From an uncultured Clostridia bacterium (lineage in GTDB: Bacteria; Bacillota; Clostridia; Christensenellales; Borkfalkiaceae), in NCBI GenBank assembly GCA_947174955.1, contig CAMWKX010000027.1, forward strand, positions 1-10,612: DNA of 10,612 bases, read 5' to 3'. Each line of letters begins with the position of its first letter. Position 1 is the stretch's first letter. Below are positions 1 through 6,381 of the stretch, piece after piece. The position numbers and the translations under genes were made by a program. Under the pieces are notes generated by a model. It was given only the letters and a program-made list of their open reading frames with translations. It searched no databases and had not been told where the DNA came from.

Positions 1-570
1 GACAGCACCCTCGGCGAGGGCAGACCCAAGATTATCGGCGAGGCGTATCAGGTGGTCGAGTGTAGCTGGGACGACAGCTTGGAGGACGCGTATCTCGATA
101 AGGCGGGTTGTCTCGAAGGTTACGAGCCGCCGTACAGAAATTTCAACGGCATTACGAGTAAGTTCGGCGCGCACTTTATTCTGAAAATAGACAAAATATT
201 GATGAAACCGAAATATTACGACGCTATAGTCGGCGGCGTCAGCGCAAAAGATTTCCCTCGCGTGCCCGTGGACTACGGTTACCGCGACAGCACGAATTTC
301 TGGTATACGAAATTCAAAAAGCCGATACCCGAAAAAATTCAGGCGAAAGAGGGCGACGTGAAGTCGGTTATTTACGCGGCGTCGCGCATCGACCCCGACG
401 TCAAATTCACAGACGGAGCGTGCTCGAAGCTGACGAAAATCCCACGCATATTCTTAAAGGCGGCGTTAACTCAGATGGTTGAAATAGCAAAGGAAGAGGG
501 CATAACTCTCATTGACGAGGCGGCTTTGGAAATAATCAACGATAAGCGCCGTAAAGAGAAAAAGAAGTAA
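1..570 (+). CDS. 3' part of an unidentified protein with a PCP_red-like C-terminal segment
   Basis: The frame is open from base 1 to the TAA at 568-570, so the gene starts before the window. A GTG at 52 is in frame, but nothing suggests it is the real start, since the sequence upstream of it (ending GRPKIIGEAYQV) reads as normal protein. No signal peptide or membrane segment is visible. The last ~50 residues (ACSKLTKIPRIFLK..., then an AKEEGIT stretch) have the pattern of the small PCP_red domain: a small residue, L, IP, a basic/hydrophobic helix, A-x-E-x-G-I-T, then a helix. That domain is best known from the end of protochlorophyllide reductase subunits but also occurs elsewhere. This resemblance is from memory and is weak. 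I do not recognise the part before it (aromatic and Asp/Gly rich). The tail is Lys-rich. The PAP2 gene follows after 5 bases, so the two are probably cotranscribed. Function unknown. Confidence 0.75.
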   Translation, partial: DSTLGEGRPKIIGEAYQVVECSWDDSLEDAYLDKAGCLEGYEPPYRNFNGITSKFGAHFILKIDKILMKPKYYDAIVGGVSAKDFPRVPVDYGYRDSTNFWYTKFKKPIPEKIQAKEGDVKSVIYAASRIDPDVKFTDGACSKLTKIPRIFLKAALTQMVEIAKEEGITLIDEAALEIINDKRRKEKKK

Positions 571-575
571 AATTT

Positions 576-1193
576 ATGAATGCGGATATACAGATATTAA
601 ATTGGGTTCACGGAGTTTTTCACGGACAGACGTGGCTGAACTATATAATGAAATATGTCACCTATATCGGAGAATTCGGTGCGGGTGCGGTTTTGTGTGC
701 AATCGGACTGCTCATATTTAAAAAGACGCGCTGGGCGGGCGTAGCGGTCGGAATTGCCTGCGTTCTGGACGTGCTTATAGTAAACGTCATATTAAAGCTG
801 AGCGTAAACCGCGCACGCCCTTGGCAATCATACCCCGGGCTAGGCTTTCAGGAGTTCCATCAATCTATAAGCGTGAGGGAGCCGACCGACTCGTCGTTTC
901 CTTCGGGGCATACCGCCGCATTGTTTGCCGCGGCCGTTGCGGTTGTAATGTATTATAAAGTAAAGGGATTGCCCGCGATCGGCGTTGCGCTGCTCGTCGC
1001 GCTGTCGAGAATATATTTATGTATGCATTATCCCAGCGACGTTCTCGGCGGAATGCTGATAGGTTCCGCCTGCGGCGTTGCGGGCTATTTCCTGATGAAG
1101 GTTGTAAAAAAGTATATTTTCCCGAAAGTTTTGAAGCTTTTCGTAAAAGAAAAGGCTTCCGATACTCCGCCCGAACAGGAGTCCACGGAGTAG
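576..1193 (+). CDS. PAP2-superfamily membrane phosphatase
   Basis: This 205-residue integral membrane protein has all three motifs of the PAP2 / lipid phosphate phosphatase family: K74-x6-R81-P82, P109-S-G-H112, and S144-R145-x5-H151-x3-D155. H112 would be the acid/base partner and H151 the nucleophile forming the phospho-histidine. Hydrophobic stretches at about 30-48, 53-74, 113-127, 132-146 and 157-175 fit the usual five or six helices. Family members dephosphorylate undecaprenyl pyrophosphate, phosphatidic acid or phosphatidylglycerophosphate outside the membrane. The substrate cannot be told here, but undecaprenyl-pyrophosphate recycling would suit the envelope-polymer genes downstream. 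The last ~20 residues are a charged Pro/Glu/Thr-rich tail. The ATG lies 5 bases after the previous stop, with an AAAGAAG stretch upstream as a modest ribosome site. Family assignment is firm; substrate is open. Confidence 0.93.
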   Translation: MNADIQILNWVHGVFHGQTWLNYIMKYVTYIGEFGAGAVLCAIGLLIFKKTRWAGVAVGIACVLDVLIVNVILKLSVNRARPWQSYPGLGFQEFHQSISVREPTDSSFPSGHTAALFAAAVAVVMYYKVKGLPAIGVALLVALSRIYLCMHYPSDVLGGMLIGSACGVAGYFLMKVVKKYIFPKVLKLFVKEKASDTPPEQESTE

Positions 1194-1219
1194 AAAATAC
1201 TTTACGGTCGGTGATATCA

Positions 1220-1249
1220 TTGACAAAATAATTCAAAAAGTGCTAAACT
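1220..1249 (+). promoter_or_regulatory. Probable sigma-A promoter for the sulfatase/YidC-fusion operon
   Basis: In the 98-base gap between the PAP2 and sulfatase-like genes there is a perfect TTGACA (1220-1225), an 18-base spacer, and TAAACT (1244-1249) preceded by TG at 1241-1242, an extended -10. Transcription would start near 1256, about 35 bases before the ATG at 1292. No operator or riboswitch-like structure is evident in the gap. Confidence 0.55.
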
Positions 1250-1291
1250 GAAAAACGAATTTTGTGCGCAAAGCAAAGAGGTCGGCAGTAA

Positions 1292-3043
1292 ATGGCAAAG
1301 GGTAAAATAAAATTCGGTTTTAATATCAAAAAGCGTATTTTGCCCGTAATTATACTGTCGGTCTGCACGCCGCTCATATTGTTCGTTGCCATACCGTTTG
1401 AAATATACGCCAACAATATGGATGAATTTCTGTTTTCGTTGTCCGGATTTTTCCCCTGGTGTGTGCTGTTCGGATTTCTCCTTGCGGCGGGCATAGCGGC
1501 AAGTTTGCTGTTTTTGCCGCAAAAAGCTTACAGAATAGTCTACGCGCTTATTTTGTCAATAACGTTTATGCTGTTTTTGCAGGGCACTTTTTTAAACTTC
1601 GGAGTAAATTCTCTTTCGGGCGATAAGCTCGGCTCTGCGTCCGTGCATATCGGATTGAAAATTTTAGATTTGTTTATATGGATTGCCGTAATCGCCGCGG
1701 CGGTCGTTCTTTCGCTTCTTAAAGACACCAAGGGTATTATTACGATAATTGCCGTAATACTTTCCGTCGTAATAGCGGCAACACAGATTATGAATCCGCT
1801 GACGAATACCATTAACCACCCCGACGTGTTTTTAAGCAGAATAAAGCGCCTTGAAAAGGAAAACGACAACTTCAAAAACGAAGTTTTAACGTGCGCAAAT
1901 CTCACGTCCGTTTCAAGTGACAGGAACGTTTACTACTTCTGTATCGACAGGTTTGACGAGTATTTCGCCGAAACCGCATACAAGGTTCAGCCGGATATTT
2001 ACGATAATCTCGACGGCTTCACCTGGTTCAAAGACAATCTGTCGCTATACGGACACACTTATCCTTCGGTTGCATATATGCTAACAGAAAAACCTCTCGA
2101 TATGCAACTGTCGAGAAAGCAATACCTCGATACGGTATACGATGGCAACAAAACGCTTTCCGTGCTCAAAGAAAACGGTTACAGCGTAAACGTTTACACT
2201 CAGGCGTACTATGCGTACAATACCGCGAGTACGTTGCACGACTACGTAAATAACGTATCGGTTGCCAAGAAGTTCGAAACGGCGCGCCCTATGAAACTGA
2301 CAGGCTGTATGCTGAGTACCGCGGTAATCCGCTGTCTGCCGCTGTTTCTTAAAGACGCGGTGCACGGGATAAATTCCAATACCTTCAACGAGTGCGTGAC
2401 TTGCGTAGGCGAAGACGGATACGACGGATACTCGGCGGTAAACAATACCGTGTACGGACAAGCGGCAAAGGCAACCTTTGAAAGTAAGGGCGATAAGAAT
2501 TTTTCGTTTATACACATAGAGGGCTGTCACGACGTTTACGTGGACTACATATCCAAGTCTGTTTCCGTCGGACAGGAAAACGAGATAAAGGCATCCGTGG
2601 AAAACAGTTTCAGGGTTGTAAACGAATATATCAGAGTTCTGAAAGAAAAAAACCTGTATAAGGACGCGACCATAGTAATTACGGGCGATCACTCTGCGGC
2701 TATTGACGACGCTGTCGCGCCGAAGGGGGCAAAGCTGACCGCGCTGTTCTTCAAGCCTTCGGGCTCTGACGGTACTCCGCTTGCGCAGTCAAACGCGCCG
2801 GTGGCTCACGAGAATATCTGGCCGTCGATAATGAAGTCTGAAAATATAGTGCGCGAAGGCGAGGGGACTGGGCTCTTCGATATTCGGGAAAGCGACGCGA
2901 ACCGCGAAAGAAAGTATATCTGGCACACCTACGTCAGCGAGCAGTGCGACGAGTATATATACTCGGTAAAAGGTTCGGGAAAAAACTTTGACAACTGGGA
3001 ACTTACCGAACGAAATCATTTTAACCGCTTTATAATGGATTGA
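1292..3043 (+). CDS. Membrane-anchored sulfatase/LtaS-like phosphotransferase or hydrolase
   Basis: This 583-residue protein has an N-terminal membrane region (helices near 15-37, 54-76, 80-101, 121-142, 148-166) followed by an extracellular domain of the alkaline-phosphatase/sulfatase fold. The fold shows in NVYYFCIDRFDE (D219, a likely metal ligand), GHTYPSVAYML (T256 or S259, the likely nucleophile), FIHIEGCHD (H408/H413) and VITGDHS (D466-H467, the classic metal-binding pair). This layout matches lipoteichoic acid synthases and phosphoethanolamine/phosphoglycerol transferases. The nucleophile region is not the canonical LtaS sequence, so the exact transferred group is unknown. The ATG at 1292 has an AAAGAGGT ribosome site 9 bases upstream. 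The YidC-TagF fusion gene follows 27 bases downstream, supporting a role in making or modifying a phosphate-containing surface polymer. Superfamily is fairly sure; activity is inference. Confidence 0.85.
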   Translation: MAKGKIKFGFNIKKRILPVIILSVCTPLILFVAIPFEIYANNMDEFLFSLSGFFPWCVLFGFLLAAGIAASLLFLPQKAYRIVYALILSITFMLFLQGTFLNFGVNSLSGDKLGSASVHIGLKILDLFIWIAVIAAAVVLSLLKDTKGIITIIAVILSVVIAATQIMNPLTNTINHPDVFLSRIKRLEKENDNFKNEVLTCANLTSVSSDRNVYYFCIDRFDEYFAETAYKVQPDIYDNLDGFTWFKDNLSLYGHTYPSVAYMLTEKPLDMQLSRKQYLDTVYDGNKTLSVLKENGYSVNVYTQAYYAYNTASTLHDYVNNVSVAKKFETARPMKLTGCMLSTAVIRCLPLFLKDAVHGINSNTFNECVTCVGEDGYDGYSAVNNTVYGQAAKATFESKGDKNFSFIHIEGCHDVYVDYISKSVSVGQENEIKASVENSFRVVNEYIRVLKEKNLYKDATIVITGDHSAAIDDAVAPKGAKLTALFFKPSGSDGTPLAQSNAPVAHENIWPSIMKSENIVREGEGTGLFDIRESDANRERKYIWHTYVSEQCDEYIYSVKGSGKNFDNWELTERNHFNRFIMD

Positions 3044-3070
3044 TTACCGAAACTTTACGAAAGACTGAAA

Positions 3071-5170
3071 ATGGATACAGTAATTTACTATTTATGTTTA
3101 CCGCTTGCATATCTTATGAAGGGACTGTGGCTGCTTGTAGGCAATTACGGCTTAGCCATAGTGCTTTTCACGCTTGCAAGTAAAATAATATTGTTTCCCG
3201 TATCCGCGTGGATACAGAAGAACTCTATTCTGATGGTAAAAATTCAGCCCGAGATAAACTTTTTAAAGGCAAATTATTCGGGCAATATAGACGCGATTGC
3301 GGACGGACAGTCAAAGCTCTATAAGCGGGAGCATTATCATCCGATGCTTTCTCTCATACCGCTTATTATTCAGATTTTACTGCTGCTTGCCGTCGTGTAC
3401 ATAATTTATAACCCTATGGGTTATCTTTTCGGAATTTCAAATTCCGCGGTGAATGCGCTTGCAAACAATATTGGCGCGGATACCGGTGAATCGGGCTTTC
3501 AGCTCGTGATCATTCAAGCCATACAAAACGGCACGATAACGGCGGCAACTCACGTGGAGGGGTTAACCTCCGCAGAACTTGCGGATATCATTTCCAAGGT
3601 TTCGTCTTTCAAGCTGAACTTTTTGGGAATGAACCTTTGCAGCGTTCCTTCAAAGGTATTGGGCTGGTATTTTCTGCTTCCCGTGTTTGCGGGTTTTTCC
3701 TCCTGGATAATGTGCTTTACGCAAAATCTTTCAAACGTTATTCAGCACGAACAGGGCAAAATCAATAAATACGGAATAATGGCGGTAAGCGTCTTGCTGT
3801 CGCTTTACCTCGGCTTTTTCGTGCCGGCGGGTATTGCAGTCTACTGGATAGCGAGCAACCTTTTATCGATTGCGCAGATGTACTTATTGAACGCCATTAT
3901 AAATCCTAAAAAATACGTCGATTACGAGTTGCTCGAAGAGAGCCGTAAGGCGCTTGCGGATTCGAAAGCGTTCGGCAAAATGGACAAGAAAGATCCGCTG
4001 TATAGGCAGATGAAGGCGCGTCAAAAGCAGGATTATAAAAAATTTACGCACATAGTAAACAAGCATATAGTTTTTTATTCCGAAAAGAGCGGCTTCTATA
4101 AGTACTACAAGGAGCTTATTGCCGAGCTTTTAAAGCGTTCGAACATAATAATACATTACGTCACGAACGACTTCAACGACGTTATATTCGACATAGCCAA
4201 GGACGAGCCGCGTATAAAGCCGTACTATATCGGACTGAAAAAGACGGCGCTTTTAATGATGCTGGTGGAAACGGATATTTTCGTTATGACCACGCCCGAT
4301 CTGGACAAGTACTACTTAAAGCGTTCGTTCCTTAAAAAGGATATCGAATATATTTACGCTCCGCACGATACAATGAGCGTGCATACGGGTTTTAACGACG
4401 GCGCGTTTGACGCGTTTGATACGATACTTTGCAGCGGACAACACATTGTGGACGAGATGAAGGCGATAGTCGCTATGAAAAATCTGCCCGAAAAAAATCT
4501 CGTGGAGTTCGGCTTTCCGCTTTTGGACAATCTTGTTGAGGCGGGGCGCAGGGAAAACGAAAACAGAGAGGAAGGCAGGGTTAAAGAGATACTCATTGCT
4601 CCTTCGTGGCAGGAGGACAATATTCTCGATTCTTGCATAGACGAAATTATAAGCGGATTGTACGGCAAAGGCTATAAAATCTGCGTAAGACCGCACCCCG
4701 AGTACGTTAAACGTTTCGGTTATCAGATGAGTAAACTGTTGGAAAAGTATGACGGTTACGACAAGCAATTGCTGTCGTTCGAGCTTGATTTTTCGAGCAA
4801 CAAGTCGGTGTATTCGTCAGACTTGCTTATAACCGACTGGTCGGGCATAGCCGCGGAATTCTCCTTTGCCACGGGGCGTCCGTCGCTGTTTATAAACACG
4901 AAGCCGAAGATTTTGAATACGGAATGGGAGAAGGTTGGTATTACGCCCGTCGAATTCGAATTGCGTAAAGAAATCGGCGTCGCCGTCGATAAGCAGGACT
5001 TGGTAAATATAGGCGAAACGGTAAACGAGCTTTTCGAAAAGCAGGGCGAGTATAAAGTTAAAATCGAAAAATACTACGAAAATTTCACGTTTAATCACGG
5101 CAATGCAGCCGAGAACGGCGCAAAATATATTTTGAAGTCACTTTCGCAAAAGAGAAAAAACAATAATTGA
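3071..5170 (+). CDS. YidC/Oxa1-type insertase fused to a TagF-like CDP-glycerol glycerophosphotransferase
   Basis: One uninterrupted 699-residue frame joins two families. Residues 1-~285 are a YidC/Oxa1 insertase: NYGLAIVLFT in TM1 (25-46), K38 at the groove position that is Arg in E. coli YidC (Lys occurs in clostridial homologues), a KIQPEI/LYK hairpin (57-84), HPMLSLIPLIIQ opening TM2 (92-114), and later helices near 198-216, 235-250 and 252-273 ending with VPAGIAVYWIASN. A charged linker (~285-330) leads to a GT-B-like domain (331-699) with the marks of CDP-glycerol:poly(glycerophosphate) transferases: YAPHDT (429-433), LIAPSWQED (508-516), VRPHPEY (539-545) and LLITDWSGIAAEF (585-597). 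The second domain would add glycerol- or ribitol-phosphate units at the cytoplasmic membrane face. There is no lipobox or cleavable signal, as in many clostridial YidCs. The ribosome site is weak (GAAAGA). Both domain calls are strong; how they work together is unknown. Confidence 0.9.
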   Translation: MDTVIYYLCLPLAYLMKGLWLLVGNYGLAIVLFTLASKIILFPVSAWIQKNSILMVKIQPEINFLKANYSGNIDAIADGQSKLYKREHYHPMLSLIPLIIQILLLLAVVYIIYNPMGYLFGISNSAVNALANNIGADTGESGFQLVIIQAIQNGTITAATHVEGLTSAELADIISKVSSFKLNFLGMNLCSVPSKVLGWYFLLPVFAGFSSWIMCFTQNLSNVIQHEQGKINKYGIMAVSVLLSLYLGFFVPAGIAVYWIASNLLSIAQMYLLNAIINPKKYVDYELLEESRKALADSKAFGKMDKKDPLYRQMKARQKQDYKKFTHIVNKHIVFYSEKSGFYKYYKELIAELLKRSNIIIHYVTNDFNDVIFDIAKDEPRIKPYYIGLKKTALLMMLVETDIFVMTTPDLDKYYLKRSFLKKDIEYIYAPHDTMSVHTGFNDGAFDAFDTILCSGQHIVDEMKAIVAMKNLPEKNLVEFGFPLLDNLVEAGRRENENREEGRVKEILIAPSWQEDNILDSCIDEIISGLYGKGYKICVRPHPEYVKRFGYQMSKLLEKYDGYDKQLLSFELDFSSNKSVYSSDLLITDWSGIAAEFSFATGRPSLFINTKPKILNTEWEKVGITPVEFELRKEIGVAVDKQDLVNIGETVNELFEKQGEYKVKIEKYYENFTFNHGNAAENGAKYILKSLSQKRKNNN

Positions 5171-5182
5171 GAGGAAAAAATT

Positions 5183-5491
5183 ATGATAACAACACAGCTG
5201 CTCTATATTGACCCTGCGGCAACGTCCGTACTGATAACGTCCCTGACGGCGATAGTAGTCGCGGTCGGCGCGTCGGCAATAGTAATCTGGCGTAAGTTAA
5301 AGAAAAAGGTTGACAAGACTTTGAAAATCGACCCCAACGCAAACAAGGAAGTTGAGGAAGAGCTCGTCATTCTGGACGAGGACAGCGAGCAAGCCGAAGC
5401 GGGCGAAGCTCCTGAAAAGGACAACGCGCCCAACGAGGAAGAAGCTCCCGCCGAGCCTGTGACGGTTGAAGTGAAAGAAAAAGCAGAATGA
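5183..5491 (+). CDS. Small single-pass membrane protein with acidic tail
   Basis: This 102-residue protein begins with a short YIDPAATS segment (8-15), then one hydrophobic helix (about 16-36), a basic stop (WRKLKKK, 36-42) implying an N-out/C-in orientation, and a long acidic Glu/Pro/Ala tail (55-102). Small membrane proteins with a YIDP-type start followed by a helix and a Trp/Lys-rich stop occur beside sulfatase-fold genes in several bacterial phyla (from memory). Their function is not established as far as I know. Here it closes the operon 12 bases after the fusion gene, with a strong GAGAGGA ribosome site (5169-5175). It may be an accessory subunit or scaffold of the envelope-polymer machinery. 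That is inference from position only. Confidence 0.85.
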   Translation: MITTQLLYIDPAATSVLITSLTAIVVAVGASAIVIWRKLKKKVDKTLKIDPNANKEVEEELVILDEDSEQAEAGEAPEKDNAPNEEEAPAEPVTVEVKEKAE

Positions 5492-5498
5492 TAAACAA

Positions 5499-5530
5499 AA
5501 AAAGAGAGTAGTAAGCACTACTCTCTTTTT
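5499..5530 (+). terminator. Strong, apparently bidirectional intrinsic terminator
   Basis: A perfect 9-bp stem GAGAGTAGT (5504-5512) / ACTACTCTC (5517-5525) encloses an AAGC loop. It is flanked by A7 (5497-5503) and T5 (5526-5530), which extend the pairing to 14 bp. It lies 7 bases after the stop of the small membrane protein and ends that operon. Read on the minus strand, the T7 follows the hairpin, so it would also terminate a minus-strand tRNA whose 3' end abuts it. The same structure would thus have served two convergent units. Confidence 0.92.
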
Positions 5531-5553
5531 GGTTGAGGTGACGGGACTTGAAC
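5530..5553 (-). other. 3' fragment of a tRNA gene: probable attachment site of an integrated element
   Basis: Read on the minus strand, these 24 bases begin G-TTCAAGT, a canonical T-loop with its preceding G53. Exactly 16 bases follow: five for the 3' T-stem strand (CCCGT), seven for the 3' acceptor strand (CACCTCA), a discriminator A and an encoded CCA. The spacing fits a tRNA 3' end to the base. The bases before it (AATTG) do not pair with CCCGT, and no anticodon or D arm is present, so the tRNA is cut in the T-arm. Tyrosine integrases commonly use this T-loop-to-3'-end segment as the attachment core. Orientation implies that the element lies to the right and that the full tRNA was restored at its far end, outside the window. 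The amino acid identity cannot be told. Confidence 0.8.
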
Positions 5554-5607
5554 AATTACAAAATTGCACAACAATACAATATATAGTAGCATAATTATAC
5601 AAAATGA

Positions 5608-5691
5608 CTATATATGGTATATAAAACTAAGTCTGCCCCAACCTTGCCCCAAGAATAATATAAAATTTAAAGAGAAACTTCTAAAGCCTTT
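5608..5691 (-). pseudogene. Possible decayed C-terminal tail of a tyrosine integrase
   Basis: On the minus strand a 27-residue stretch after an in-frame TGA ends in LGQGWGRLSFIYHI and a TAG, 54 bases short of the tRNA fragment. Tails with an LGQ-x-W/L-GR pattern occur, from memory, at the ends of some phage-type integrases of Gram-positive elements whose genes end next to the tRNA attachment site. The position and direction fit such an integrase. No catalytic motif (H-x-x-R or the Tyr region) is present and upstream frames are broken, so at most a remnant survives. It could be chance. Confidence 0.25.
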
Positions 5692-5705
5692 TCAAGTTAA
5701 TTGCC

Positions 5706-5728
5706 AAGCCGCCATAGATTGGCGGCTT
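5706..5728. other. GC-rich stem-loop in the AT-rich gap
   Basis: Perfect 8-bp inverted repeat AAGCCGCC / GGCGGCTT with a 7-base loop. It is followed on the plus strand by AAATTTTG and on the minus strand by no T-run. It may be a weak plus-strand terminator shielding the island operon from upstream transcription, or a remnant of an element-end terminator. It stands out because the surrounding sequence is so AT-rich. Confidence 0.5.
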
Positions 5729-5787
5729 AAATTTTGTCAAATGCCTATACTTGGTAGTTTAAATGAAATGTATTAATGAATAAAAAT

Positions 5788-5853
5788 GTCTAATTTTGAT
5801 GTTGAAAATTAAATATTTAGACTAATTTATAATAAATTAGACAGAATTTAGAT
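5788..5853. promoter_or_regulatory. Operator-like repeats and palindrome upstream of the island promoter
   Basis: A perfect palindrome CTAATTTAT-A-ATAAATTAG lies at 5822-5840. The core TTAGA occurs as direct copies at 5817-5821, 5837-5841 and 5848-5852, spaced 20 and 11 bases apart, so roughly on one face of the helix. An inverted copy GTCTAATTT sits at 5788-5796, matching AAATTAGAC at 5834-5842. All lie just upstream of the -35 box. This is a plausible binding region for the HTH protein encoded in the operon (6378-6899) or for a host regulator. The AT-richness lowers the significance of any one match. Confidence 0.4.
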
Positions 5854-5870
5854 AAAATTACATAAATCTA

Positions 5871-5899
5871 TTGACATAGTTGCTGATATATATTATTAT
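5871..5899 (+). promoter_or_regulatory. Near-consensus sigma-A promoter of the island operon, with very short leader
   Basis: A perfect TTGACA (5871-5876), the optimal 17-base spacer, then TATTAT (5894-5899). The start point would be near 5906, just at the GAGGTGAT ribosome site (5906-5913), giving a leader of only about 11 bases before the ATG at 5917. It is the only clear promoter seen before the seven-gene array, whose genes are separated by 17 bases or fewer. Confidence 0.75.
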
Positions 5900-5916
5900 T
5901 ACATTGAGGTGATTAT

Positions 5917-6381
5917 ATGAAATTTGAATATAATAAAGATAAATTTGCTGAGTTAGGTTTAATTGTTAAACACGGCAACTGTCAGAATATCGTGTTTTTT
6001 TGGGATGAAACCGAACAGGCGGCGTCATATATTGTTGAAATATACCGATACGTAGGGGACACTCAATTAAGTCGCGGATTTATGAATGACAGCGACGTTT
6101 ATTTAACTGTCAAGCAAGGTAAAGCTAAGCCTGTTTGTGCGATAACTGTCGAGCGCAATAAATTCTATCATTCTGTAAATGATTTGCCCTGCGGCGATTA
6201 TATTGTTTGTCTGAAGGTTGAGGACAGAAGCGGCGAAATTTGCAAGGAAGCAAAACCGTACTATTTTTATATAAAAGATGTGGAAAGAATAGCAGCTTTA
6301 AGAGCAGAAGAGGCAGAAAAAAAGGCAGCTCAAAGAGCAACCTCTATTGCAATGGCAGCTAAGCGTGGGGCAAGAGTATGA
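5917..6381 (+). CDS. Cytoplasmic Fn3-like domain protein with C-terminal charged helix
   Basis: This 154-residue protein has no signal peptide or membrane helix. Residues ~22-118 follow the fibronectin-III pattern: a hydrophobic strand with Trp (IVFFW, W29), AA-x-Y-I-V (35-40, the strand-C Tyr), a Leu in the E-F turn (L90), then DYIVCLKVEDRSGE (94-107, with the Tyr and D-R-x-G typical of strand F and the F-G turn). The insert at ~46-80 is longer than in its relatives downstream. Residues ~120-150 form an Ala/Glu/Lys-rich helix (ERIAALRAEEAEKKAAQRA), likely for oligomerisation or nucleic acid contact. It is first in the operon, with ribosome site GAGGTGAT, and its stop overlaps the next ATG (ATGA), implying translational coupling. 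The fold is inferred from pattern only and the function is unknown. Confidence 0.85.
   Translation: MKFEYNKDKFAELGLIVKHGNCQNIVFFWDETEQAASYIVEIYRYVGDTQLSRGFMNDSDVYLTVKQGKAKPVCAITVERNKFYHSVNDLPCGDYIVCLKVEDRSGEICKEAKPYYFYIKDVERIAALRAEEAEKKAAQRATSIAMAAKRGARV

Larger units (their letters stand above)
5531..5916. other. AT-rich non-coding region between the attachment site and the island operon
   Basis: I see no convincing gene in these ~385 bases. They hold the tRNA fragment, a possible integrase tail on the minus strand (5608-5691), a GC-rich stem-loop (5706-5728), a palindrome and operator-like repeats (5788-5853) and the promoter of the downstream operon (5871-5899). A 70-codon plus-strand frame at 5564-5776 has no ribosome site and an unnatural composition. 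The small inverted repeat CAATT-ACAA-AATTG (5553-5566) next to the tRNA fragment could be an integrase arm site, but this is only a guess. Confidence 0.6.

Noticed and set aside
865..1236. 123-codon minus-strand frame over the PAP2 gene
   Set aside because: Shadow of a gene with all three PAP2 motifs; Arg-rich, low-complexity translation.
2081..2692. 203-codon minus-strand frame over the sulfatase-like gene
   Set aside because: Antisense shadow of a well-supported gene; no ribosome site or family pattern.
4316..4768. 150-codon minus-strand frame over the TagF-like domain
   Set aside because: It lies wholly opposite a motif-rich coding region and shows no family pattern.
3071..5170. Frameshift or read-through artefact explaining the YidC-TagF fusion
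   Set aside because: The frame is continuous through a normal charged linker with no stop, no internal ribosome site plus start near residue 330 and no change in codon style.
5706..5728. Stem-loop as a firm terminator
   Set aside because: The following plus-strand run is only AAATTTTG and there is no clear gene to terminate, so it is listed only as a stem-loop.
5564..5776. 70-codon plus-strand frame in the AT-rich gap
   Set aside because: No ribosome site, starts next to the tRNA fragment, runs through the stem-loop and has unlikely composition. It overlaps a better minus-strand integrase-tail candidate.
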